Positions 34,331-44,639 of a stretch of DNA of 64,000 nucleotides are shown here, piece by piece. This DNA comes from Rhodocollybia butyracea (taxonomy: Eukaryota; Basidiomycota; Agaricomycetes; Agaricales; Omphalotaceae): assembly GCA_015501585.1 (NCBI GenBank), contig JADNRY010000068.1:62001-126000 (forward strand), written 5' to 3'. Position numbers and translations under genes: made by a program. Below the pieces are notes generated by a model that saw only the letters and a list, made by a program, of their open reading frames with translations, was not told where the DNA came from and made no database searches. The first letter of the stretch is position 1; every line of letters starts with the position of its first letter.

Positions 34331-34834
34331 CTAAGAAAGACGCGCAAAGAGCGGGAGCAGCTTATTTGAGATCTGGTGGGGCGTAAGCATGAAGAGTTCT
34401 TGGTGTCGTCGGTGGCCTGGAGCAAGGTGAATGGAGCGCCACAGGGTAGTAATAGGAGGACTTACAAAAAGGACATGAAGTCCGAGGCCTATCGACAGAA
34501 ATCGACTCGACTTTTAGATGAAACAATGCCTCTGTGCAAACTCGTTAGATCTACAAATGAAAAAAAAACCGATAGTACACGCACCGACACGCCGTCTAAA
34601 TCCAACGCCCTTGAACCTCCACAACCGACGATTCGGGTTGGGGCAATCCCGCCGATGTTCCTTCAGCCTACGGTCCAGACTATTCGTCATCCCAATCTTT
34701 AGTATCCAACAACCGTTGGACAGCACCCACTCCCTGATAATGTAGATAAACCTGATTCCATCTGCCGTAGAAATAGGGCGGCGGCGACGACAATTGAATA
34801 AACAACGAAGGATGTAATTTGGTCGTCGGGACAT
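34331..34834 (-). CDS. GIY-YIG / T5orf172-like small protein, copy 1, 131 aa
   Basis: Exons 34834-34591, 34531-34466 and 34416-34331 join in phase (introns 59 and 49 nt), giving 131 residues ending in TAG. The core FIYIIREW...CWILKIGMTNSLDRRLKEHR, then RDCPNP, matches the T5orf172/MUG113 branch of the GIY-YIG nuclease fold: an IYI strand, a KIG strand and the RR motif. A C-terminal CPFC...H..LF motif may bind zinc. Its paralogue at 35844-36350 has the same intron positions and phases and an identical-length middle exon (66 nt). Family members are often annotated as DNA-binding or nuclease-like. Whether this one cuts DNA cannot be said, since the catalytic Glu is not certain. Confidence 0.78.
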
Positions 34835-35374
34835 GGGTAGTAGTTTAGCGTGTGGTGAGACTAGTAGAGCGCGCTCGCGACGTGGAAGAGAAGTGGCGGA
34901 TACAACAGTAAGGCTGGTGTGCGAGCTGGGCGGGAAGTGCCGGTTGTACAGTGGCTCGCGGTGAGTGACTGGCTCGTTGGTAGTTTAGTCGTGCTGACCA
35001 CTACGTCGAAATAGAGTTTAAAGTTCAAGTTCCCACCTCAACATTCTAAGACGCAATAATACAGCCCTTAGCAGCTTAATCACTCCTTTCATACAACTAG
35101 AACTGCTCAACTACCTTCTGGCCCAGGGATTTTCTTTTCTTTGAGATCTATTGTACAGGTTCTAAAATAATGTTTTTCCCAAAATAATCGGTACATCTTT
35201 CATTGAGATCTGTTGAAACTAAGCGGCCCCTCGGCGTGTCCAGCCGCCCTCTGCGGGCTAGACGCAAAAGGATCTGGAAGCGCGTTAAGCAGTTCTTTGC
35301 AGTCTGAACTTTTAAAGGTGGTCTGCAAAGGGTTCCTCCCCGGAATGGAGGCGCTGGGTATTCCTCTGCTCCCA

Positions 35375-35406
35375 GGATTCTAAATCCAGCTAGCAGAAGC
35401 TTGCTG
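35375..35406. repeat. Multi-hairpin repeat, copy 2
   Basis: GGATTCTAAATCC (5-bp arms) is followed by AGCTAGCAGAAGCTTGCT, a near-perfect palindrome. Related CAGC...GCTG units are scattered through 35440-35650, for example CAGCAAGCCTCTGCTG near 35624. Confidence 0.55.
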
Positions 35407-35698
35407 CGGGATAAAGGGGCCTATTCAGCACTTCCCTGCCGCCTGTACTTTATACCCAGGCAGCAAAATTATACTAGCTACTTATTGGCGTACCCAGCAA
35501 TCCTCACCTGTTGGAGATTTGAGCTCTGGACAGCTCAAGGCTTGGGAGCTATGATCCACAGACGGACAGCAAGGATAAGGGACGCAGCATATATTCGCTG
35601 CATCCAAGCCGAACTTCAGCAAGCCTCTGCTGTCAAAATTTTGAAGCAGAATATGAGGGCACCATATATTTGCTAGCATGTATTCACCGTTTCACCTT

Positions 35699-35733
35699 CC
35701 AAGCCGAACAGCAGAGGGTTGCTGGATATCCAA
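35699..35733. repeat. Multi-hairpin repeat, copy 3
   Basis: CAGCAGAGGGTTGCTG followed by GGATATCC, both palindromic, between the two GIY-YIG genes. Confidence 0.5.
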
Positions 35734-35843
35734 GAGCGAGTCTATATATACAAATGTGCGTTTACGTACTACATGTCAAAGCGATACATACTGTCCAAAA
35801 GATACATGCTGATCAAGATACTGATTATAAACATGATACAAAA

Positions 35844-36350
35844 TTAGGAGAGACGCTTAAGTGCTGATAGAACGCATTGGACGTCGTTGGGCCTTAATGT
35901 AAATAACTCCGCGTGTCTTCTTCGGCCTGGGGAATAGTGAACGGACGAAAATAAGCCAGACTATAGAAAAACATACAAAATGGGCACGGTGTATGGGGAC
36001 GATCAACGCAAAAGGTCTCCGTGCGCAGATGAAGCAGCGCCTCTGATTCGAAAAACATTTGTTGTCATGCGCGAAAAGAAGTAAAAGATAACAAGCGTAC
36101 CTTGGCGCCGCCGGAAATTCACCGGTATCCAGTCCAGTGGCACCCGCGCGGGGTTGGGGCAGACTCGATCGTGTTCGCAAAGTCTGCGGATGAGGTCTGT
36201 CGACATCCCGATCTTCACAATCCAGTCTCCAGCCTGCGTCATTCCCTCAAACAAAATATAGACAACTCCCCAGCCATCCGCAGCAGAGATTGCACGGAGG
36301 ATACGGTATAGAATAAGCTTGTGTAAAACGTGAGTCAGGCGTCGAGCCAT
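35844..36350 (-). CDS. GIY-YIG / T5orf172-like small protein, copy 2, 132 aa
   Basis: Exons 36350-36101, 36042-35977 and 35926-35844 join in phase (introns 58 and 50 nt), giving 132 residues ending in TAA. The core VVYILFEGM...DWIVKIGMSTDLIRRLCEHD, then RVCPNP, aligns residue for residue with copy 1, as does the C-terminal CPFCRRRHAELF. Protein identity to copy 1 is only moderate while exon structure is fully conserved, so both copies have stayed intact over a long divergence, which suggests selection. Between them lie hairpin repeats but no other gene. Function is inferred from fold only. Confidence 0.78.
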
Positions 36351-36361
36351 ACTTCGTAGGG

Positions 36362-36587
36362 GAGGATAGAGCTTTTGGTTCGGGGAGAGGTCGAGTTTAC
36401 TCGGTTGGATACAAGAGAGGGAGGGAGAGGACTCGAATTGCGAGCTGTTGTATCGGAGAGAGGGGAGAGGACTCGAATTACAAGCTGTTGGATCGGAGAG
36501 AGGTCGAGTTTACCGAGGGTGGGCGAGGACTTGACTTGGGAGGTGTTTGGATGGAGAGAGGTCGAGTTGAATGCGAGAGATGGTGGG
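36362..36587. repeat. Purine-rich imperfect tandem repeat
   Basis: Variants of GGAGAGAGGTCGAGTT and GGAGAGGACTCGAATT-CGAGCTGTTG recur about every 45-60 bp. They run up to the left end of the foldback element, and a related unit (AAGGAGGTCGAGT) resumes after its right end. Confidence 0.65.
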
Positions 36588-36589
36588 AA

Positions 36590-36900
36590 CATCAGGAAAA
36601 GCTGTTTTTGCCTAGGTGACCCCAGAGTGGCCTAAAGCAAACTAGGTGACCTATGAATCCTATGGCATCCTAGGAATTTGGGCTTGTCCCTTGCCAGTCA
36701 AGGCTCTTGAGGATTCCCTAGGGTATCATAGGCAAAGCCAGGGCAAACCTGGGCAGACCTAGGCTTGCCTAGGGAATCCTCAAGAGCCTTGACTGGCAAG
36801 GGACAAGCCCAAATTCCTAGGATGCCATAGGATTCATAGGTCACCTAGTTTGCTTTAGGCCACTCTGGGGTCACCTAGGCAAAAATGGCTTTTCCTGATG
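36590..36900. mobile_element. Foldback MITE, copy 1 (311 bp)
   Basis: The whole element is a long inverted repeat. It begins CATCAGGAAAAGCTG and ends in the complement ...GCTTTTCCTGATG, and the arms pair almost without mismatch over about 140 bp. Flanks are AA on both sides, consistent with a 2-bp target duplication. The second copy is at 44907-45279. No coding capacity. Confidence 0.88.
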
Positions 36901-37610
36901 AAGGAGGTCGAGTCTAGGAAAGGTCTGCGGATGGGAGTTTTTTCGTCAGAGGGGGGTGAGTTTGGGACGTTTGGTGAGAGGGGATGGGCAAATTACTTGA
37001 TTGAGTAAGATTGGATGGATAAGAGAGATGGCAAATAGCGAAGTGGATTTGCAGGTTGGATGAGTTATGAGTAGAAATTCAATGAAACTGGGCCTGCAAG
37101 AAGATCTTTTGTTGGGAAACTGTAGATCGTGGTGTGGCTAGGATGCGAGAATGAAATGTTCTGAGAAATAACGATGAGGCTACGCTGCGAGGTTCCATTC
37201 TTGAGAAAGGTAAACGCGGTAGGTCTGTCGTCAACATTCGGCCACTTTCTGGTCACTTTCAATAGTACAATAGCAAGAAAAAACCGTCTTTGACAACCCA
37301 GCAGGTGTGAGCCTATCAACACACCATGATACCCACGCGAAGGAAAGGCTGGAAGAATCTGCTTCGATTTGCATGTATTTTGCTATAGAAGAATCATGTA
37401 TTTATCCTCAAGTTAATATGCCTGAAAGACAAATATCTTCATCTATGTAGTTCCTCATGTTTGTAAAGGGGGGTGAGGCGAACGCGTCAATGACTCCAAG
37501 ACTGTGCTCAAATTGGGGAAGCCCTACTTCAGTGCTCTTCCAATCATTAGTCCAATCTTTAGCGGTCCCTGACCAGCCCAGGACGTGAGTCCACCTGCAG
37601 ACATTTGCAA
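36901..37610. other. No gene seen
   Basis: G-rich then AT-rich noncoding sequence. Minus-strand frames are short and unsupported. Confidence 0.4.
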
Positions 37611-37690
37611 TCTGGATTATAAATCCAGCCAGCGGAGGAATGCTGGAATGTGCCTGGTGTCCGACAGCAAAATTCTGCTGTCTGTATAAA
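37611..37690. repeat. Multi-hairpin repeat, copy 4
   Basis: CTGGATTATAAATCCAG is a palindrome with 7-bp arms. It is followed by CCAGCGGAGGAATGCTGG and then CAGCAAAATTCTGCTG with CTGTATAAATC. This is the clearest copy of the three-hairpin arrangement. Confidence 0.65.
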
Positions 37691-37850
37691 TCACACTGCG
37701 AGCTCTTACTTTACAAACATGTCTAAGTATTACAGAAGTTCAGAGACAAGACTTGCTCTCAGTTTGTGACTGTGGAACTTCCACAGGAACAGGAGGCCCG
37801 TGCGCAACAGACATCACGACATCACGCCAGTGACTGTCTTGACGTCGCGA
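37688..37850. repeat. Dispersed repeat R2, copy 2
   Basis: Partner of 32544-32760. It has about 50 extra bases after AGCTCTTA and a longer run of CGACG/GCGACG motifs at its right end. Confidence 0.7.
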
Positions 37851-38407
37851 CGCCTTGACTGTGCGACGGCACCTCGTCGTGATGCACCGACATCGCGACG
37901 TCCGCATAAATTTTCTCAGTGGGCTTTTTTAATAACTTCTCATATTTTTCGCACTGTGTATAAGTCAGGAATATTTAAAATTTCAGCGTTGAGTATGAGT
38001 TGAGGATTTTTAACAACATCTGCCCGGGATTATACAAAATTTTACAATTGCAATTGAACTGAGCAATTGATAAAGATTCGCGCCTCTTTCGCGGTCTGAT
38101 AATTTAATAAAAACGCAGCATTTTCTACCTGGGAAAAATGTGAGTGTATGCTGAGTAATTTGTACCTTTACTCAGCATAATCCTCGCATTTTTGGGCTGT
38201 GCAAATGGTCAATTCCTCGCAGTGACAACAGCAAGCAATGAGCAATAAGCAGTAAGTAACTACAACAACAAGTCCAAGATATACGCGAAAGTGAGCAAAA
38301 TGAGTAGTGTAAGTGATGATGGTACAGCAAGAAGTCCGATGCGCAATGGGATACAGTGGTTCATGAGAGTCGGTATAAAACAATTCAAGAGCCAATGGAG
38401 ACTAATT
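37851..38407. other. No gene seen
   Basis: AT-rich 3' flank of the following minus-strand gene. No coding signal. Confidence 0.4.
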
Positions 38408-40095
38408 CTAAGTTGGAGCACCAATAGCGTGAGCGGGAGCAGCATTGGCAGTCACTGCTACACGCCGTATCTGTCGGGCTTTTCGCGCAGCACGAACAAT
38501 TGATGTACTGGAAGGAGGAGCGTTTGAGACATCCTGCGTAATGGGTGCTTCTTTGACGACGGCGCTATCTTGCCGCCCTTGAGGATGACCAAATACCTTC
38601 CTAAATGTACCAATGTCAGAGAGAGTAAGACAACAGAAAGCAAGGACGTACTTGTTCCAGCTCTCCAACAAACGGATGCCTCTTTCATCTTTGGGGTCGT
38701 CTTCAAAGTAGTCCACAATTTCCGAGTAGAATTCCGCATCACAGAAGTCGTCGTCATTGTGGTTCCATGTGTCGCTTGCGGAAAGTGCAAAGCGGGCCTG
38801 TATAAGGTTGAGATCACTAACGCAATGTAAGAACATAAACGGAAAACGCACCTGGACAGCGGCATATGCAATGTGACGACCAGTCACCCTTTGCATCCCG
38901 TTCTTGACTGCAATAGATTTCGGCTGGATCTTACCGTTGAATGCAGAGCTGGCACCAAAGAAAATCAAATTGAAAACCTGCTGAATATCAGTTGAGCAAA
39001 GTGATAAGTGAAAAGATGAATCACCCGGTATAGAATATAGCTTTGGAGCGTTCTGGGTCCTTGGGATCGTATGTGTCGATGTGGTAGAGGAAAGCTGGCC
39101 ACTCGGTGGCAGGTATCGGAATTTTGCTGTTTGCGGCTTTGGTAGAGAATCTATAGCAGAAAACTCAGCATATATGCAATAAAAACGAGTGCACGTACTC
39201 TTTATCTTCGAACAGTGATTTCCGATGCTGCATAGGAATTATGAGTCCAAGAGTGGAAGGATGGTTTTGGCCATGACCCGCTTTTGTCTTCTTGGTGCGT
39301 TTCAGGTCTTCAAATGGCATCGTTTCGTATTCAGGATCAATGACCATTTCCTCGATGTATTCAAAGATGTCCTGGCGAAGTCTAGCACTGTGGTATTCAC
39401 GAGCGGAACGAGCGTTGCCGGCAATCTAAGAGAAAAGAGTAAGCTGTTAAATGAAGATATAACAACCAACGTACAGTCTCCAACGCTTCAGTATACAGAA
39501 CCTGGCCCTTGAGTGATGTTGCTTTACGAAACAGAGCACGCAGCTGTGGGCATATTTTGAGCAACTTTTCCCAAGACTTCAGAAGGCGAGTGTCGGTATC
39601 ATCGGGCCTCAAAATTGTTAGCATTGAAATCAAGAGGTAAAAATGAGAACTCACTCAAAATCATCGCTTTGAGACACTAGAACCGTCGCTTTGATGGCCG
39701 AAACATCGAGATAGAGGTCAATATCTAGGACAGCCCATCGGCCAGCCTTGACAAAAGGCCTTGAACTCTTTTTGTCACTGAAATCCACGTTAGCAAAGTC
39801 CTAGAAATAAAATAACTATGTACAGCCCCGGGGTAGCCTTATCTTTTTTCTCCTTCCCTTTCTTCCTCTTTTGCTTCTCCTTTTGTCTACTTGTTGACTT
39901 GGAAGGCTGAGATGTAGGTTTTGTATGCGGTTTCTGATTTTCTTTGTCGCTGTTGGACATTTCGGATTCATTGCTGCTGTCACTTGAATTAGAGGACTCT
40001 GAAGAGGAATCCGGAGAGACTCGATGGCGCTTTCCGATTTGTGAAGAAGATTCAGCGGTGGAGCCAGAACGTTTTGCCGGAGGTTTTTTGGCCAT
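38408..40095 (-). CDS. DUF6698-type agaricomycete protein, eight exons, about 448 aa
   Basis: Exons are 40095-39824, 39777-39655, 39607-39475, 39425-39199, 39150-39025, 38977-38852, 38797-38652 and 38600-38408. The N-terminus is Lys/Ser-rich (MAKKPPAKRSGSTAESSSQI). The conserved part contains GRWAVLDIDLYLDVSA, DDTDTRLLKSWEKLLKICPQ, PATEWPAFLYHIDTYDPKDP, FNLIFFGASSAFNG and HIAYAAVQARFALSASDTWN, the order I know from the DUF6698 family common in mushrooms, whose function is unknown. All junctions are in phase except between exons 5 and 6, where one base is out of register (around 39024/38977). A 1-nt lesion or an unusual splice site must explain this. It is divergent from the transposon-derived gene at 40379. 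Confidence 0.72.
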
Positions 40096-40378
40096 GATGG
40101 TAGTAACGAAAAAGAGAGTGAGAAATCTTCGCGTAAATCGCGACGTATCATAAATCAGGTGACCTTGGACTTAATCAAATCTGATCGTGCAAGATAAAGT
40201 ACGATAAGATTAAAGTGCTTCTCTTCTTTCCTCACGCATTCAAAATTTTAACGCTCTCTCTGCCCTCTGGAAAAGTCGGTTTTGTACTGCTTGATCAAGT
40301 CAGTCTTACACTCCTTGATTTGTACCTTGTCTTTGCACGACTACACTTGAATTTTGGATACTTACTCTCAATAAAATC
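40096..40378. promoter_or_regulatory. Shared divergent promoter region
   Basis: 283 bp separate two divergent start codons. The region has T-rich blocks and CTTGATTTGTACCTTG-type pyrimidine runs near the plus-strand gene. No specific factor site is recognised. Confidence 0.35.
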
Positions 40379-43085
40379 ATGGCCAATGAAACATCCTGCA
40401 AGCGCTGTGGAAAATCCTACGACCCACGCTTTGGAGGCAAAAAGCGGCATGAGAATAAGTGTCCTGGGGCCAATCGCGCAACTATTGAGCTAGCCAATAG
40501 TCGCAAGGCGGCAGCCAAAGCGTTTCAGATGGCAGAAAAGCAGCGGAAGAAGGATAATCGGAGAGAGGCTCGAAAGAGAGAGAAAAATCCCATTTGTCTT
40601 TTTCTATTCAGATAATTGATATACTTATACTTACCGACTGTTGAACTAGGTGTCAAATGAATTGCAAGCCTTTCCTATCATGGCCGAAGAAGTGGGCCAG
40701 TCAGTCACCTGCTATATACCTACTATTAATCTAGACTAGCAGGATATTGAAATGGACCAATACCCCGAAGACAACAACGGACAGCCTTCTGAAACCAAGA
40801 CTTAATGAAATTGTTCAATGTCATTTACAGCCTGAGGACAACAATATGGATGTAGAGATGAATGTAGAGATGAACACGGCTGATGTAGATATTCCTCCCA
40901 CGGTTGAACAGTCTCAAACCACCACAACTGGCCGTCCAAAACGACAGCGTTATTTAGCGGCAGCTTTCCGGGATTATGTTCCATCTCAACCAAATACTCT
41001 CCCTCCAATGGTACCAGATCGTACCCGATATGGCTCTCTTCCTCCTGCTCCTCCTGTAGTCTCCTCACCTGTAAACCCACCATCTCGCTCTCCATCTCCA
41101 GAACTATTTCCTCTTCCTCCGATGGCAAATGTCACAACAGAACCGGATGAATTCGGACTGTTTCGTATCTTTACTCAGTATCCGACTCATCAGCCTGACG
41201 AGTTCATCTCTTTGGATGATTATTGTGATGCAAATACTTTCTACACTGCTCCAGCACCTGCGCGCAATCCCAAGAGTGTGTTCGGACTGCAAACATCATC
41301 TGACCCACACCAGCATGCTTTGAGGGCCTTTTTTCTTCCAAGTTGCAGGAAATTGATGATCTTGTTCAAGTCCTTCTTGCGCAGATGGCTACTTGGCATG
41401 CTTACGCCAAGTTGCGACTTCACACTGACCTTACGCTGGACTCATTTGAAGTGGCAACCACCAAACTTGGCCAACTCTTTCGCTCATTCACTACAAAAAC
41501 TGCTGAACAGTTTGACACCCGTGCTCTTCCTCGAGAACAGGCTGCAGCAGCCCGACGCCAGGCTCGTCAGAAGGCAAAAGGGAAAGAAAAATCGGGAACA
41601 AAACCGCTTGGCAACACAATATCGCAGAAGAAAATATTAAACATCAATACATACAGGTTTCATGCTCTTGGCGACTATCCTTGGACAATTCGTACCTTTG
41701 GAACTACCGACTCATATAGTACACATATTGTAAGTCGATTTTTTGTGTCACCTCTTTCTGCCTTATAAGATTCACAGGGTGAACTTGAGCACCGGCGGGT
41801 CAAGAAGCTCTACAAGCGAGCCAATAAGATTCAGTTCACTTTTCAAATTGCTCGCCATGAACAGCGTGCTCGTATAATCCAAAAACTTGGAAAAAAGAAA
41901 GCATCCGAGTCGGTCGCTTCTGGACCCGCGTTATCTTTTACTGACACCGACCCTCTTCCTTTCACCAACCCGACTGATCGCTACCACATCTCCTCAAACA
42001 CTCGTTACTCGGAAAATCTTACCCTTTGGCTGAGAAACCTTTCTGATGACTTGGCTTTCAATGTACGTCATAAACATTTCTTTCCAAATTTCTACTGATT
42101 CATTATTTCATAGAATTTTCAATTAAAACTCAAAGACCACATCCTGGAACGTATCCTTGGTATACCTGAAAATGAATCTGAATTCACTGATAAAGACCGC
42201 GCTACTATCACATTCCGAAACAACAAAATTTTCCGACATAAAGTCATTCGCTTCAATCACACTACATACGATATGCGACGTGATCAGGATTCTTGCAACC
42301 CCCAAACCCATTCCGATATCATGCTCCTTTCTAATGACAATGATTGTGTGGAACACCCTTACTGGTTTGCACGCATCATTGGCATCTTCCACCTTGATGT
42401 TCTCAACTCCGGCCCACTTTCTAAATCTCGCGGAAGCCCACAGAAATTCAATGTTCTCTATGTCCGGTGGTTTGGTCCTGTGCCAACATCTGAGCAGCAG
42501 TCTTACGGTATCCATGCCAAACGGATGCCTATGCTTGGATTTATTGGCTCTGACAATGCAGAAGCATTTGGATTTGTTGATCCCTGTGATGTTATCCGCG
42601 GCTGTCATATTATTCCAGCATTCGAACATGGGAAAACTGACCAGTTTCTGCCAGGGCCCTCACTTGCACGTAGGGAGACAGCCAATGACGAAGACTATTT
42701 TCGATATTATGTGAACATGTTAGTCTCTCTGATATTCAATCTTCTACCCTGGTTAATTTCTTGGGGCAGGTGGGTTGATCGTGACATGTTCATGCGTTTC
42801 CGGGGTGGGGGAATTGGGCACAAGTCAACACTGGATGCTACACAGGTTTTTGAAGAGCAGAATAATGTTCAGTTCAGAGATAGTGAAATATCGGATGATG
42901 AGAGTGTGGATATGGCGATCAAGCTTGACAGCATGGAACTCGAAAATGGGGGCGGTAGTGACATTGAGAATGACTCGGAGCACAGCCAGAGTGACAGCGA
43001 AGTGGATGGTCAGTCCAACCTGGGGCCTAATGATGGAGAAGGCGACACGAATGAGGAGGAGCTTTTTGGATTTGATAAATTCTGA
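40379..43085 (+). pseudogene. Plavaka-like transposon protein lacking its catalytic core
   Basis: The first exon encodes a zinc-finger-like CKRCGKSYDPRFGGKKRHENKC-type segment (residues 7-29), then a Lys/Arg-rich helix. After introns the region 40840-41300 holds a Pro-rich stretch and EPDEFGLFRIFTQYP...LDDYCDA, typical of the N-terminus of Plavaka-type transposase proteins. The sequence then jumps, out of frame near 41310-41335, into the C-terminal part: IDDLVQVLLAQMATWHAYAK, NINTYRFHALGDYPWTIRTF, then GTTDSYST. Exons 41778-42062, 42114-42718 and 42780-43085 follow (HPYWFARIIGIFH; YVRWFG; VDRDMFMRFRGGGIGHK; acidic tail; TGA). The several hundred residues expected between the two parts, including the DDE core, are absent. 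The family name rests on memory of motifs. Confidence 0.6.
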
Positions 43086-43087
43086 CT

Positions 43088-43640
43088 TTGTTGCTCGTTT
43101 GTGCTTGTACGGTGTTATTTATGCATGTAATAATTGTCACTGCTCGTTTCTGCTTGTACGGCCCTGTTCACGCATGTAAGATTCCCGTGGCTTGTTATAT
43201 CTTGTATGAGCTTGTGTGCGCATGTAAGATTTTCGCAGCTTGTAAGGCCTTGTTTGCCCCTGTAAGAATACCTTAGCTTGTTATGGCTTGTAATCTCCTC
43301 ACAACTTGTATGACCTTGTTTGAGGCTGTAAGGAACCCACCTTGGCTTGTTAGGCCTTGTAATATTCTTACTTCTTACATGCGCATAAATGTTTCTGACA
43401 TTTTTGCTGATGGTCTTATCACGACTCTCTCTTATGCTGTTCAAATTGCACAAAAATTACCCGCTGTAAACTTTAAATGTCCCCCATAAACTTTCGTTCT
43501 TTTAACCTGTAAGCTTTGAATCCAGGAAACTTTCATTTTCTGCCCCGGTAAACTTTGATTTTTTTTCGCCCCGTAAATTTATCCCTGGAAACTTTGATTT
43601 TTTTGCCCGTAAACTCCTAGTGGACCTGTAACTGTTCAGT
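43088..43640. repeat. Two degenerate tandem arrays downstream of the transposon gene
   Basis: 43088-43380 holds about six units of roughly 50 bp built on GCTTGT-...-CCTTGT...CATGTAAGATT. 43455-43620 holds four or five units built on CC-GTAAACTTTGATTTTTT. Neither codes for protein. They may be the 3' noncoding end of the element. Confidence 0.65.
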
Positions 43641-43775
43641 CTTTGATATTATTAAGTGGTTGCACTGACTTGAATTTCTGTCTTGTAATTTGGAGTTGTA
43701 CTTAGGCGTCTGCATCCTATCCACATGATTTTGAGTCATTGAAGATTGAGTACTCAATTGTGGTGCTCTTCAACG

Positions 43776-44366
43776 GTGTCTCTTGCTCTCTGCAGCCTCC
43801 ACTACAATTTTACAAGTTATATGCCCAGGGAGCTCCCCTAACTAAATCACAGACTTTTGGCTCAATTGGCCAAGGAAGAGAGGACCCTATTAAAGATGGA
43901 CGCGAGTCCCGGTCATGTTCCGGTACCTGCGGGTATGATCCGTCGGAATACCCGCAGACCTGTGACCGGCCGGTCCCGGTACCTGTTTCCCATGGGTCAC
44001 ACCCACTCAAACACCATGCAATATTTATTATCTTGTAAGACACATACTACAAGGTTGGTATTTAGTACATACAATCATTAAAATGGTGTATTGATCCAAA
44101 TCGTGATGATTTAGACTTGATATTATATCATATTAATGAGATTGCTCTCTAGCCTTCTCGACAGTTTTATCATATGCCCAGAGCTCTCCCCTAACTAGAT
44201 TACAGACTTTTGGCTCAATTGGCCCAGGAAGAGAGGACCCTATATCATATCTGTGAGATTGCTCTCTGTAGTCTCCACTACAATTTTATCATATGCCCAG
44301 GGTGCTCCCCTAACTAGATTACAGACTTTTGGCCCAATTGGCCCAGGAAGAGACGACCCTATATTG
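43776..44366. repeat. Three copies of a 117-bp unit, one split by a hAT-like relic
   Basis: Units start near 43776, 44138 and 44255 and share ATATGCCCAG, CTCCCCTAACTA-AT-ACAGACT and AATTGGCC-AGGAAGAG. The last two are adjacent (117-bp period). Between the first and second lies about 220 bp (43889-44117) whose left part matches the left end of the hAT-type element at 49981 with many substitutions, so it is an old related insertion. Confidence 0.7.
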
Positions 44367-44639
44367 TATATGTGAAATGGTGTGACCAAACAATCCTGCT
44401 TGCTCCACTCTTGTTCTCATTCTCATGGATACATCTAGTATGATATCCCAAGATTGAATAGTCCACTTCCATTATCGCACAAAAGCTGGACTATTGTGCA
44501 AACAAAGATAAGTAATATAAGTACAATAGAAACAAGTGTAGATTAGCAAGATCAAGGTGTAGATCAATATAACAGTGCAAATTAACAAGAGATTTGGCTT
44601 TCCTTGCATCTTTATTAGGGCCAGCAACTGAGTTGTCTA

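Noticed and set aside
36590..36900. CRISPR-like or riboswitch interpretation of the strong hairpin
   Set aside because: It is one long inverted repeat with a second copy elsewhere and target duplications, so it is a foldback transposon. The genome is eukaryotic.
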